This document shows, in pieces, positions 13,739 through 21,469 of a stretch of DNA of 23,772 nucleotides. Source of the stretch: Acidobacteriota bacterium (GTDB taxonomy: Bacteria > Acidobacteriota > Terriglobia > Terriglobales > Acidobacteriaceae); the NCBI GenBank assembly GCA_021793595.1, contig JAJYSL010000048.1:1-23772 (forward strand). Reading direction: 5' to 3'. The number at the start of each line of letters is the position of its first letter. The first letter of the stretch is position 1. The notes under the pieces are model-generated. The model saw only the letters and a list, made by a program, of their open reading frames with translations, ran no database searches and was not told where the DNA came from. The position numbers were made by a program, and so were the translations under genes.

Positions 13739-14122
13739 AGATCACTCCTAATGGCAGAGGGGGCTGGTTAAAGGATTCCCACCTGCCTGACGCCGAAGGT
13801 ATTTTTGGACTGGATTTTTCTCCGGCAGATACCTAAATGACTGCAATTGGACGACCAGTGTCGCTACCTGTGCGGCGGGACCGTTCTGTCGAAAATATTG
13901 TGCAAAAGCTCCAAAAAAAATCATGGGTCTGTCGCAATTCTTTGACCCACTGTCAAAAAGATCGGACGAATCGTTGTCCCTGGACGCGATCTGTTTCCCC
14001 GTCCGTGGCGCGTCAACTGCTTTTGCAGCATCTTCGCCGGGGTGCGGTGTTGGTCAATCACATGCATCGGAATAGATGCAGTTCACACGACGCGCAAAGC
14101 AGCGCAGATCGGGGAGTCCGAC
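13739..14122. other. Divergent intergenic region, Usp-receiver pair versus rubrerythrin cluster
   Basis: This 384-bp region has no protein gene. It holds a minus-strand terminator-like structure (13913-13949) that follows no known gene, and an inverted repeat AGGTAT/ATACCT (about 13798-13835). No convincing sigma-70 or sigma-54 promoter could be assigned. AAA/TTT-rich stretches near 13800-13820 and 13910-13920 differ from the GC-rich surroundings. Confidence 0.45.
13913..13949 (-). terminator. Rho-independent-type terminator on the minus strand, orphan
   Basis: Read on the minus strand, TGGGTC, a 14-nt loop and GACCCA are followed by TGA and then a run of eight T. This is the only hairpin with a U-run that I found in the window. 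No minus-strand gene precedes it, so it may end a small RNA or stop antisense transcription from the rubrerythrin region. Confidence 0.45.
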
Positions 14123-14740
14123 ATGAGAGGAATTCAAAGGATGTTCGCGAATGTGGTGGCAGTTTCCTTGCTGGCAGTAAGTGCTGGTGCAGGGGCCGCA
14201 AGCACAACACTGCAGAATATGCAGACGGCCTTCAACGGTGAAAGCAACGCCCATATGCGTTACCTTGCCTTTGCCGAGCAAGCGGATCGCGAGAATTATG
14301 GCGAGGTCGCCAGTTTGTTCCGGGCAGCGGCACGAGCGGAAGGCGTCCACGCTTCGAATCATGCCGAGGTCATCAAAGCCATGGGCGCTGTTCCCCAGGC
14401 CAAGCTTGAATCGCCAGAAGTGAAGTCAACACGAGAGAATCTGGAGGCTGCGATCAAAGGTGAAACCTACGAGCGCGACATCATGTATCCAACTTTTCTC
14501 CAACAGGCGACACTCGACGGCGATCAGGCCGCGGTGAGAAGCCTCCAGTTGGCGAAAACGGCTGAAGCTGAGCACGCCAAACTCTATACGCGATCGTTGC
14601 AGAATCTGGACAAGCTGAAAGGCTCCAGGAGCACGATATTTTTTGTATGTCCGACGTGCGGCTACACGGTGAGTGAGATGGATTTCGCCAATTGTCCTTC
14701 ATGCTTCACCCCAAGGGAAGATTTCGAACAAGTGGCTTGA
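14123..14740 (+). CDS. Rubrerythrin with Sec signal peptide (exported)
   Basis: This 205-residue protein starts at ATG 14123, which follows GGGGAGTCCGAC. Residues 1-25 form a Sec signal peptide (hydrophobic VVAVSLLAVSAGAG, cleavage after AGAGA). The mature part is a complete rubrerythrin. The diiron ligands E40, E73, E114, E117, E148 and H151 keep the spacing of the Desulfovibrio protein, with H76 in EGVHA, and the C-terminal rubredoxin site has C176/C179 (CPTC) and C191/C194 (CPSC). It should reduce hydrogen peroxide using electrons delivered to the rubredoxin iron. Export is unusual, since most rubrerythrins are cytoplasmic. It is followed after 59 bp by a DUF2231 membrane protein, then a kinase and sigma-54 activator, suggesting one operon and a membrane electron donor. 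Confidence 0.94.
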   Translation: MRGIQRMFANVVAVSLLAVSAGAGAASTTLQNMQTAFNGESNAHMRYLAFAEQADRENYGEVASLFRAAARAEGVHASNHAEVIKAMGAVPQAKLESPEVKSTRENLEAAIKGETYERDIMYPTFLQQATLDGDQAAVRSLQLAKTAEAEHAKLYTRSLQNLDKLKGSRSTIFFVCPTCGYTVSEMDFANCPSCFTPREDFEQVA

Positions 14741-14799
14741 GCGGCAATTCGGATCCGCCGGACATGATTGGCGGCGCCCAGTATCCCAGGAGGTTCCTC

Positions 14800-15360
14800 A
14801 TGCAGCAATTTCCACCGATTCCGGCCTGGGAGGCGTTGCATCCGCTCATCATTCACTTCCCCATCGTACTTTTGCTGATGAGCCCATTGTTCATCGCCAT
14901 CAGCGCGATTTTGCCGCCGTCCAAAGGCAAGCCGTTTATGATGACTGCAATCTTTTTGCTTCTTCTGGGCACGGCTAGTTTGTTCATTGCCAGATCCACC
15001 GGAAAGGAGGCGGCGAAACTTGTAGAGCCGAAAGGGACAATGGGGACCGTCCTTGAAACTCACCGAAATTTCGCGTCAGAAACGATCATTGTGTTCTCGC
15101 AGCTGTCGATCATTCTGCTGGGAATTTTCCTACTTCCGCGTATCCTGCGACAACGGGAAACCAGACTCTTTTCGACGGTTTTGCCTCTGACCTTCCTGGC
15201 TTTCTACCTGGGCGGAATTGTATTTCTCCTGAATACAGCCTACACGGGTAGCCGGCTGGTACATCAACTTGGCGTGCATGCCCTGATTTCGGCAACCACT
15301 GGCCAGTTGGCTGTTTCGCCCACACAAGCAAACAACCAAATCAGCGATGGCAAACACTAG
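14800..15360 (+). CDS. DUF2231 family four-helix membrane protein
   Basis: This 186-residue protein starts at ATG 14800 behind AGGAGGTTCCTC; the frame is open further upstream but overlaps the rubrerythrin gene there. The start of the mature part, EALHPLIIHFPIVLLL, is the signature of the DUF2231 family. Four hydrophobic segments lie at about 18-36, 45-64, 95-113 and 125-147. Histidines in HPLIIHFP, ETHRNF and LVHQLGVHA sit at membrane edges and could bind haem, as is suspected for this family, but I cannot show it. Its place between exported rubrerythrin and the kinase suggests it feeds electrons to the periplasm or senses quinone state. Its 3' end overlaps the kinase start by 14 bp. Confidence 0.88.
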   Translation: MQQFPPIPAWEALHPLIIHFPIVLLLMSPLFIAISAILPPSKGKPFMMTAIFLLLLGTASLFIARSTGKEAAKLVEPKGTMGTVLETHRNFASETIIVFSQLSIILLGIFLLPRILRQRETRLFSTVLPLTFLAFYLGGIVFLLNTAYTGSRLVHQLGVHALISATTGQLAVSPTQANNQISDGKH

Positions 15361-16750
15361 GCGCTTCAACCATTCGCAAAGCCTGGGCGTTGAGGCGTAC
15401 CCTCAGGATGACGTCGATTTCACAATGGAAATGATGCGCAAGAGTCCGGCCTTTGAATTGTTTAAAGCGGATGCGTTCAGAATGCAGCAGATCGCTTTCT
15501 GCGTCCTGACGCTGTTCGTGCTTGGGCTTTTGCTTTTGCTGCACACCGCCTTCGCTTTCCGGCTGGGCGAGCCCAGCACTCCGGTCATCCTGGTCCTTGG
15601 CATCGCTTTCTCGCTGAAGTTTCTAGAAATCGTCTGGCTGCAAGAACAAGCAAGAGGAATCACCGAAAAGACCGCCCGAAGAGAGACCGCTCTTTCGATT
15701 GCGGGAATCTTCATCGTTGCCGCTCTTCTCGCCTTTCTGACTGACCGCGATGACAATCCCTACTTCGTCTTGCTCGCGATTCCTATTCTTGAGGCAGCTT
15801 ACCAATTTGGACTGGCGACCTCTGTTCTTACAATTGCTTCGTCGATCGCAATGATGTTTTGGTGGACCCAGCATTTTTTTTCACTGCATCCTCCCCCGCG
15901 GCCGACCGAATATCTGCAAACCGGCATGATCTCGATCATCTATGCCCTCATCGGACTATTGGTCTGGTTCCTCGTCCACCAACTGAAACAACAGCAGTCC
16001 AGCCTGTACGAGAGCATGACTACCCTGCATGCAACGCGCGAACAACTAGCCGACGAAGAGAAGTTGGCGGCTGTGGGCCGCCTTGCCAGCGGCATCGCGC
16101 ATGAGATTCGCAACCCGGTAGCCATGATTTCCAGCTCACTTGCAACCGCGGCCAACTCCAATCTTGGCGCAGCGGACCGCGAAGAAATGGTTCAGATCGC
16201 CGCAAGAGAAGCGAGTCGGTTAGAGCGTTTGACGACGGAGTTTTTAAACTATGCCCGGCCGCTCGCTCCTCAGTTCTCATCCGTGCTTGTGAGTGACCTG
16301 CTCTCCTACACCGTAGATTCGGTGAAGGCTCACGCCACAGGCAGGTCAGTCGAAGTAAGCTATGCTTGCCCAGACGATCTGACGACCCAAGTCGATTCTG
16401 CCCAGGTACAAGGAGCATTGTTGAATCTGGTGCTGAATGCAATTGATGCCACGTATTCGCCCGGGGCAATCGCACTGGACGCGGCGCAGAAGAATGGTTC
16501 GATTCAGATCAACATTCAGAATACGGGCGAGCCCATTCCCGATGCGGATCTACCCCGGATTTTCGAGCCATTCTACAGCACCAAACCAGGCGGCACCGGC
16601 CTCGGGCTTGCGATCGCCCACCGAGTCGCCGAGGTCCATGGAGGCGATCTCTGGGTCAGCAGCAATCAAAAGGGTTGTGTTGCCTTCTCCATGACGCTTC
16701 CATCCCTCTCCACCGACAATCGCAACAAAACATTCCCCAAGGAGCTATAG
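15347..16750 (+). CDS. Membrane-bound sensor histidine kinase
   Basis: This 467-residue protein has about six transmembrane segments (roughly 47-70, 78-98, 117-133, 138-157, 158-172, 191-210) with very short loops, so it likely senses within the membrane. Next come a short coiled coil, the H-box ASGIAHEIRNPVAMI with H252, and the N-box NLVLNAIDA with N364. The glycine-rich ATP lid GGTGLGLAIAHRVAEVHGG completes the catalytic part. There is no PAS or HAMP domain. The ATG at 15347 lies inside the end of the DUF2231 gene and has only a weak ribosome binding site, so translation is probably coupled; an ATG at 15425 is an alternative. The stop codon is followed at once by the ATG of the sigma-54 activator, which is surely its partner. 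Confidence 0.94.
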   Translation: MANTRRFNHSQSLGVEAYPQDDVDFTMEMMRKSPAFELFKADAFRMQQIAFCVLTLFVLGLLLLLHTAFAFRLGEPSTPVILVLGIAFSLKFLEIVWLQEQARGITEKTARRETALSIAGIFIVAALLAFLTDRDDNPYFVLLAIPILEAAYQFGLATSVLTIASSIAMMFWWTQHFFSLHPPPRPTEYLQTGMISIIYALIGLLVWFLVHQLKQQQSSLYESMTTLHATREQLADEEKLAAVGRLASGIAHEIRNPVAMISSSLATAANSNLGAADREEMVQIAAREASRLERLTTEFLNYARPLAPQFSSVLVSDLLSYTVDSVKAHATGRSVEVSYACPDDLTTQVDSAQVQGALLNLVLNAIDATYSPGAIALDAAQKNGSIQINIQNTGEPIPDADLPRIFEPFYSTKPGGTGLGLAIAHRVAEVHGGDLWVSSNQKGCVAFSMTLPSLSTDNRNKTFPKEL

Positions 16751-18142
16751 ATGGGAAAAGTCCTCATTGTCGACGATGAGCCCAGTATGCGGCGCATTCT
16801 TGCCGCGAATCTTCGCCTGGATTCCCATATCGTCGTCGAAGCAGCGGGGGTTGTGGACGCGACAGCCATTCTCGCGAGGGAAGACTTCGACGTTGTCCTT
16901 ACAGACCAGAAAATGCCTGACGGCAATGGCCTGGACGTGCTGCAGGCTGCGAAGCAGGGCGATCCGGCGACCTCGGTCATCTTTCTGACCGCGGTCGGTA
17001 CCTTGGAACTCGCGGTCGAAAGTATGAAAGAGGGCGCCTTCGACTTCCTGACAAAACCTTTTGTTCCGGACGCAGTACGGGCTGCTGTCAAACGGGCCTG
17101 CGAACATAGCGCACTGCTCAGAGAAAACGCCGTTCTTAGAACGGCGGTGCTCCAAATGGAAGGTTCGGACGAGATTTTTGGGGAGAGTGGAAGCATCCGT
17201 GCTGTTCGCGAAACGATTGCTCTGGTCGCCCCCAAAGACACGACGGTCCTTATCACGGGTGATACAGGTACGGGTAAAGAGTTGGTTGCACGCGCAGTTC
17301 ATCGAAACAGCAGCAGGGCACAAAAAGCCTTCATCGCCATCAATTGCGCATCCGTATCGGAGACATTGATTGAGAGCGAGTTGTTCGGGCATGAACGCGG
17401 CTCGTTCACAGGCGCGGACAAGACCAGGATCGGACTATTCGAGTCCGCCGACGGGGGGACATTGTTTTTGGACGAGGCCGGAGAGCTCTCCGCCGCGGCC
17501 CAGGCAAAATTGCTCAGGGTGCTTGCAGATGGGGAGATTCAGCGCGTCGGTTCGACCAAGACCCGTCACGTTGATGTACGCGTGATTGCTGCGACACATC
17601 GCAATTTGATGGACCGTGTGCGAACAGGGTCCTTCCGCGAAGATTTGTACTATCGTCTGGCCGTGTTACCCATTCACTTGCCACCATTGCGAGATCGGCG
17701 TGAAGACATCCCGGGCCTATGCGATATTCTCTCCGCAAGAATTGCCCGCGAAATGAAGGTACCGAGACGACGACTCAGCGAAGCAGCCATTGCCAAGCTG
17801 ACCCAGTATCACTTTCCAGGCAATATTCGAGAGCTGCGAAACCTGCTGGAACGCGCTCATATTTTGGGCCAACACTCGGAGTTGCAACCCGAGGATTTTC
17901 CCTTGAATATCACATCCGCGGACGGCACGAAAACTGAGGCGACACTGGACGCCGTGCAATTGGCGGCTCGTTTGCCCGAGCATCTGGATTTGCGAGAAAC
18001 CCTGGCGAAGATTGAATTGGCCTTGATCGAGCGCGCTCTGACAGCGACCGATGGAGTGCAGGCGGAGGCCGCAAGACGGCTCAATTTGTCGAGGAGCGAC
18101 TTGGGTTACAAACTCGGTAAATATGCTCTGCACGATAAATGA
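16751..18142 (+). CDS. NtrC-family sigma-54-dependent response regulator
   Basis: This 463-residue protein has the full NtrC layout. The receiver domain (1-115) has D52 in LTDQKMPDG and K102 in FLTKPF. The AAA+ domain (about 142-375) has Walker A GDTGTGKE (170-177), a sigma-54 contact loop written GSFTGA (217-222) instead of the usual GAFTGA, and Walker B GGTLFLDE. A C-terminal Fis-type helix-turn-helix (about 430-463) reads VQAEAARRLNLSRSDLGYKL. It directly abuts the kinase gene with no gap. It should activate sigma-54 promoters; I looked for TGGC-N8-TTGC elements upstream of the neighbouring genes and did not find a convincing one. The Ser variant of the contact loop occurs in active members. 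Confidence 0.95.
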   Translation: MGKVLIVDDEPSMRRILAANLRLDSHIVVEAAGVVDATAILAREDFDVVLTDQKMPDGNGLDVLQAAKQGDPATSVIFLTAVGTLELAVESMKEGAFDFLTKPFVPDAVRAAVKRACEHSALLRENAVLRTAVLQMEGSDEIFGESGSIRAVRETIALVAPKDTTVLITGDTGTGKELVARAVHRNSSRAQKAFIAINCASVSETLIESELFGHERGSFTGADKTRIGLFESADGGTLFLDEAGELSAAAQAKLLRVLADGEIQRVGSTKTRHVDVRVIAATHRNLMDRVRTGSFREDLYYRLAVLPIHLPPLRDRREDIPGLCDILSARIAREMKVPRRRLSEAAIAKLTQYHFPGNIRELRNLLERAHILGQHSELQPEDFPLNITSADGTKTEATLDAVQLAARLPEHLDLRETLAKIELALIERALTATDGVQAEAARRLNLSRSDLGYKLGKYALHDK

Positions 18143-18229
18143 GTGGGCAATGAATCAACCGAATCCCCTGTCAAGTAGCCGTTGGATTACCTTGTTCGAT
18201 TTGCTTGTCAGTGAGGTTCGAGGAGACGG

Positions 18230-20026
18230 ATGAGATTTCTGGCTCTAGCTTTGGACTACGACGGTACGATCGCGCAGAACGATGTGCTTGGCGATCAGAT
18301 GCGGCAGGCAATTGCCACGCTTCGCGCGCGGAACATCGTCGTACTGATCGTCACCGGACGAATACTGTCGGATCTGGAACGGGTAGCAGGCGACCTGCAT
18401 TTTGTTGACGCGGTGGTGGCCGAGAATGGCGCCGTGATCTGCGTCCCGGACAGCCGATATACGCAACTTCTCGGTGAGCCTCCTCCCGCCACCCTTCTGC
18501 AAGCGCTTCTGGATGAAGGAGTCGAGTTCAAGGCGGGGCAATCGATTGTGGAAGCAGACGCAAAAGATGCTCCACGGCTGCTGAATATATTGCGCGCCCG
18601 AGAGTTGCCGCACTCTCTTATCTTCAACAGAGGACGGGTCATGATTCTCGGCCAGGCCATCAGCAAGGCGACTGGTTTGCGAGAGATTCTCAAGATTCTC
18701 CGCTTGTCGCCTCACAACGTAGTGGCCATTGGCGATGCGGAAAACGACCATGAACTGCTGCGATCCTGCGAGTTCGGGGTCGCGGTCGGCTGGGGCAGCC
18801 CCACCCTGATGGCAGCCGCCGACTATGTCCTGCCTGGAAATGGTCCTGAATCCGTCGCCCAATATCTTCTCACCCTGGTCAATCAGCTCCGGATTCCACC
18901 TTCGCCCAAGAGCCGTCGCAGCGTGCTGTTGGGATACACAGATTCAGGAGATCCATTTTCTCTGGCGGTCCGAGGCCGCACCGTATTGGTTGCCGGCGAC
19001 ACAAAATCCGGGAAGTCCTGGGCAGTCGGCCTTCTTTGCGAACAATTGATTCTCTTCGGCTATTCCTTGCTGATTGTCGATCCAGAGGGTGACTATACGT
19101 CGCTGGAAGCTCTTCCGGGCGTGCTGGTGTTTGGCGGCGAGGATCCGCTGCCGCGCCCTCGCGATCTGCTACGCGCATTGCGCCATGGCGATGTCAGCGT
19201 CGTGATCGACCTGTCGCACACGCCACAGGATGTCCGGCTGGACTATGTGAAAAATCTTCTGCCGTCTGTCGCGACACTTCGCCGCTATACCGGCCTTCCA
19301 CACCGCATCGTCGTCGATGAGGCGCATTATTTCCTGCATGATGACAGTTCAAAGGAAATGCTGGATCTCGATGTGCTTTCCTACATTCTGGTCAGCTATC
19401 GTGCCTCCAGTCTCCATCCAAATATCCTGGCGAATTTAAAAGTAGTGATCGTCACGCGAGAGTCCGATCCGAAAGAGATCGCGATACTGCGGCACCTCTG
19501 TGGGACATGTGCGGGCAGCAAGACTGAGAGCGAATGGCTTCATTCGCTCGGCAATCTGCCGATTGGCGAGGCCGCCGCACTTCCTATAACAACGGAATCG
19601 AAGGGCGAGGTCACCCGAATACGCCTGACTCCGCGACTAACATCCCATATTCGTCACGCCGCCAAATATATCGATCTGCCTGTCTCCGAAGGGAGTCAAT
19701 TCGTTTTTTGGAGGAACGGCGCAATTTCTGACAAACGGGCGCGGAGCCTCCGTGAACTGATTTTGGTGCTGGAATCATGGCCTGTCTCCGCCTTCGGCGA
19801 TCATCTGAAAAGAAGAGATTTTTCTCGATGGATCGCAGATGTGTTCGGGGACTATCCGCTCGCAGCCACCGTGGAGAAGATCGAAAACGAATATGGGACT
19901 GAAAAGTCCGCTGACTCGGCGCGAGAAATCTCTCGGGCCATACGAACGCGCTACGATTTTGTCGACCCGCTGTCTGACCTGCGTGAAGAGCCGTCGCCAA
20001 GTCAGCGTCCTTCAGCAGCAGATTAG
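18230..20026 (+). CDS. HAD-IIB phosphatase fused to HerA/DUF87-like ATPase and DUF5752-like domain
   Basis: This 598-residue protein has three parts. Residues 1-220 are a Cof-type HAD hydrolase with DYDGT (D9, D11), VTGR, K146 and GDAENDHEL, all catalytic motifs present. Residues about 235-470 are a P-loop ATPase: GDTKSGKS (Walker A, 256-263), LIVDPEGDY as in HerA/DUF87 ATPases, and RIVVDEAHYFL (Walker B). Residues about 488-555 (FVFWRNG, RSLRELILVLESWP, DFSRWIADVFGD) resemble the small domain called DUF5752 that accompanies sugar-phosphate enzymes; I am moderately sure. There are no membrane segments. The ATG at 18230 follows GAGGAG. It lies 87 bp after the sigma-54 activator and is likely its operon mate or target. 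The substrate is unknown; a link to compatible-solute or sugar-phosphate signalling is only a guess. Confidence 0.9.
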   Translation: MRFLALALDYDGTIAQNDVLGDQMRQAIATLRARNIVVLIVTGRILSDLERVAGDLHFVDAVVAENGAVICVPDSRYTQLLGEPPPATLLQALLDEGVEFKAGQSIVEADAKDAPRLLNILRARELPHSLIFNRGRVMILGQAISKATGLREILKILRLSPHNVVAIGDAENDHELLRSCEFGVAVGWGSPTLMAAADYVLPGNGPESVAQYLLTLVNQLRIPPSPKSRRSVLLGYTDSGDPFSLAVRGRTVLVAGDTKSGKSWAVGLLCEQLILFGYSLLIVDPEGDYTSLEALPGVLVFGGEDPLPRPRDLLRALRHGDVSVVIDLSHTPQDVRLDYVKNLLPSVATLRRYTGLPHRIVVDEAHYFLHDDSSKEMLDLDVLSYILVSYRASSLHPNILANLKVVIVTRESDPKEIAILRHLCGTCAGSKTESEWLHSLGNLPIGEAAALPITTESKGEVTRIRLTPRLTSHIRHAAKYIDLPVSEGSQFVFWRNGAISDKRARSLRELILVLESWPVSAFGDHLKRRDFSRWIADVFGDYPLAATVEKIENEYGTEKSADSAREISRAIRTRYDFVDPLSDLREEPSPSQRPSAAD

Positions 20027-20135
20027 CTGTTGTCGGGCCAGACGCCTTCTTCGTTTCCGTTCCACTGCGAAAAAGTGTCCGTGGCGCTCCAGCTTTTGGC
20101 AGGGACATATCGTCGTCGCAGATCTTCTCACGCCG

Positions 20136-20948
20136 CTAGGTTTCTGACGGCACCCCAGATGGGGAAGTCGGTCGGAGCCCAAGCCAGCTACGGTTGTGTC
20201 GGGTCAGTCGATTTACAATCTTGTAGCGATCTCCTCGATACGTCGACTGCACATGCTCGATGGGTTGACCGTCTTGCAGATAGGAGATTCTGGTGAAGAA
20301 GAAGACAGGGCTGCCCTCAGCAATTCGCAGCAGCCGGGCGACTTCGGCATTCGCCAACCCCGCCTCCGCAACTTCATCCGCAACGAACATGTTGATTCCG
20401 TAACGCTCCGACAGAACCTCATACAGCGAGTTGCGAGGGTCAAAGGTGTCCAGTAGATCCGGGCATGCGCGGAGGGGCAAAGAGCTGGTCTCTATTCCCA
20501 TGGGCACACTGTTCGCTTGTCGAATACGCTTCAGACGTATGATCTTTTCGCCGGTTCGAAGGCGGAGGGCCTGTATCACTTCCGCGCTGGGTTGCTGTAT
20601 CTCGAACGCAAGCACCTTTGATCGCGGCATCGATCCGCGCGCCCTCATGTCTTCAGTAAACGACAGCACCTGGCGGAAATCCTTCTCCAGTTTGATTCCT
20701 GAAACAAAGGTTCCTTTCCCTTGCCGACTGTAGACGACGCCAAGCTCGCAAAGCGACTTGATCGCCTGGCGAACGGTCATCTGGCTAACTCCCAAGCTTG
20801 CGGCAATCTCCTGTGCGGAAGGGATCGACTCACCCGGCTTTAGCGCCCCGGATCGGATCTGATCCAATAGGCGCTGCTGAATTTGACGATAGAGGGGAAC
20901 GAAGCTGCCATGGGTAAGCTGCGGTAGGGACGCCATTTTTCTATTCAT
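20136..20948 (-). CDS. GntR/HutC-family transcription regulator (NagR-like)
   Basis: This 270-residue protein has an N-terminal winged helix-turn-helix (about 17-82: LLDQIRSGALKPGESIPSAQEIAASLGVSQMTVRQAI) and a UTRA ligand domain (about 98-240). The UTRA domain has KIIRLKRIRQANSVPMGIETSSLP and an ending PIEHVQSTYRGDRYKI typical of sugar-phosphate-sensing HutC members such as NagR/YvoA. Given the GH20 hexosaminidase next to it, glucosamine-6-phosphate or GlcNAc-6-phosphate is a plausible ligand, by inference. The start is uncertain: ATG at 20946-20948 or four codons later at 20936; neither has a ribosome binding site, and a promoter lies only a few bases upstream, so the mRNA may be leaderless. 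It converges with the HAD/ATPase gene, 109 bp apart. Confidence 0.93.
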   Translation of the reverse strand: MNRKMASLPQLTHGSFVPLYRQIQQRLLDQIRSGALKPGESIPSAQEIAASLGVSQMTVRQAIKSLCELGVVYSRQGKGTFVSGIKLEKDFRQVLSFTEDMRARGSMPRSKVLAFEIQQPSAEVIQALRLRTGEKIIRLKRIRQANSVPMGIETSSLPLRACPDLLDTFDPRNSLYEVLSERYGINMFVADEVAEAGLANAEVARLLRIAEGSPVFFFTRISYLQDGQPIEHVQSTYRGDRYKIVNRLTRHNRSWLGLRPTSPSGVPSET

Positions 20949-21321
20949 CTAGCTGACCATCTATCTAAGCAAAGTCTCAGTAGGCTGTCAAATGTATGCA
21001 CCGCAGGAATTTGACCATGGGGAAAGATGAAAATGAGGTCGCGTGAGAGTCCCACTTCGGTGTGCATGTGCAAGATTGTGATTCGAGATTGGCCAGTTTT
21101 GAACTGATAATGTATCGCCGGTTTTAGGATCATTCCGCATAGGGCCCAAAAACTCCTCAAAACATGTGCGCTTCTGGCTAGCGACTGCGGTTTTTAGGCT
21201 TATTCAGGTTCCATTGGGTGATACTTTGAAGCGAAATGTTGATCCGTGAGGGCCAGGGTCCGACCGCCTTGACTCTGCTCAACAACCACACTACGCAGCT
21301 TTGCCGCCTCTTCCGCTCATC
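20949..21321. other. Intergenic region with regulator promoter; decayed DNA to the right
   Basis: This 373-bp region carries the GntR-gene promoter at its left end. From about 21180 rightward, the sequence leads into the transposase fragment and shows no intact terminal inverted repeat. No protein gene and no clear GntR-type operator palindrome were found. Confidence 0.45.
20963..20991 (-). promoter_or_regulatory. Sigma-70-type promoter of the GntR gene
   Basis: On the minus strand a perfect TTGACA (20991-20986), a 17-nt spacer and TTAGAT (20968-20963) precede the start codon. Transcription would begin near 20956, giving a leader of only about 8 nt to the first ATG or 20 nt to the second. 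Confidence 0.55.
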
Positions 21322-21450
21322 GCCGGCGAGGTGACCTTGACGGTGCCGAAGCTGCGGAGCCTGCCCTTCGAGACGGCGATCATTGAGCGCTACCGCTGGC
21401 GGGAGTCGTCGGTGGAAGAGGCGCTGATTGAGATGTACGTGGCTGGAGCG
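21322..21450 (+). pseudogene. IS256-family transposase fragment
   Basis: Forty-three codons match the inner N-terminal part of IS256-type transposases (AGEVTLTVPKLRSLPFETAI, then IIERYRWRESSVEEALIEMY and VAGA). Intact members continue with SVRRVEDIT, but here the match stops abruptly and the next bases have no resemblance. No start codon, catalytic DDE region or terminal repeat is present. It ends 20 bp before the stop codon of the GH20 gene, which is on the opposite strand. It marks an old insertion or deletion junction. Confidence 0.8.
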
Positions 21451-21469
21451 AGGCGCGCTCATCTCCATG

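Noticed and set aside
13001..13771. 256-residue plus-strand frame
   Set aside because: Lies opposite the receiver and Usp genes, whose motifs are unambiguous; its composition is that of a reverse-strand frame.
14075..14087. 13-nt match TGTGAACTGCATC shared with about 10027-10039 on the opposite strand
   Set aside because: A match of this length is expected by chance several times in a window of this size.
13739..14122. Sigma-54 promoter for the rubrerythrin cluster
   Set aside because: Expected from the NtrC-type activator, but no GG-N10-GC element resembling TGGCAC-N5-TTGC was found.
20949..20985. GntR/NagR operator over the regulator promoter
   Set aside because: TGGTCAGCTA resembles one half of a NagR-type site, but no inverted partner is present.
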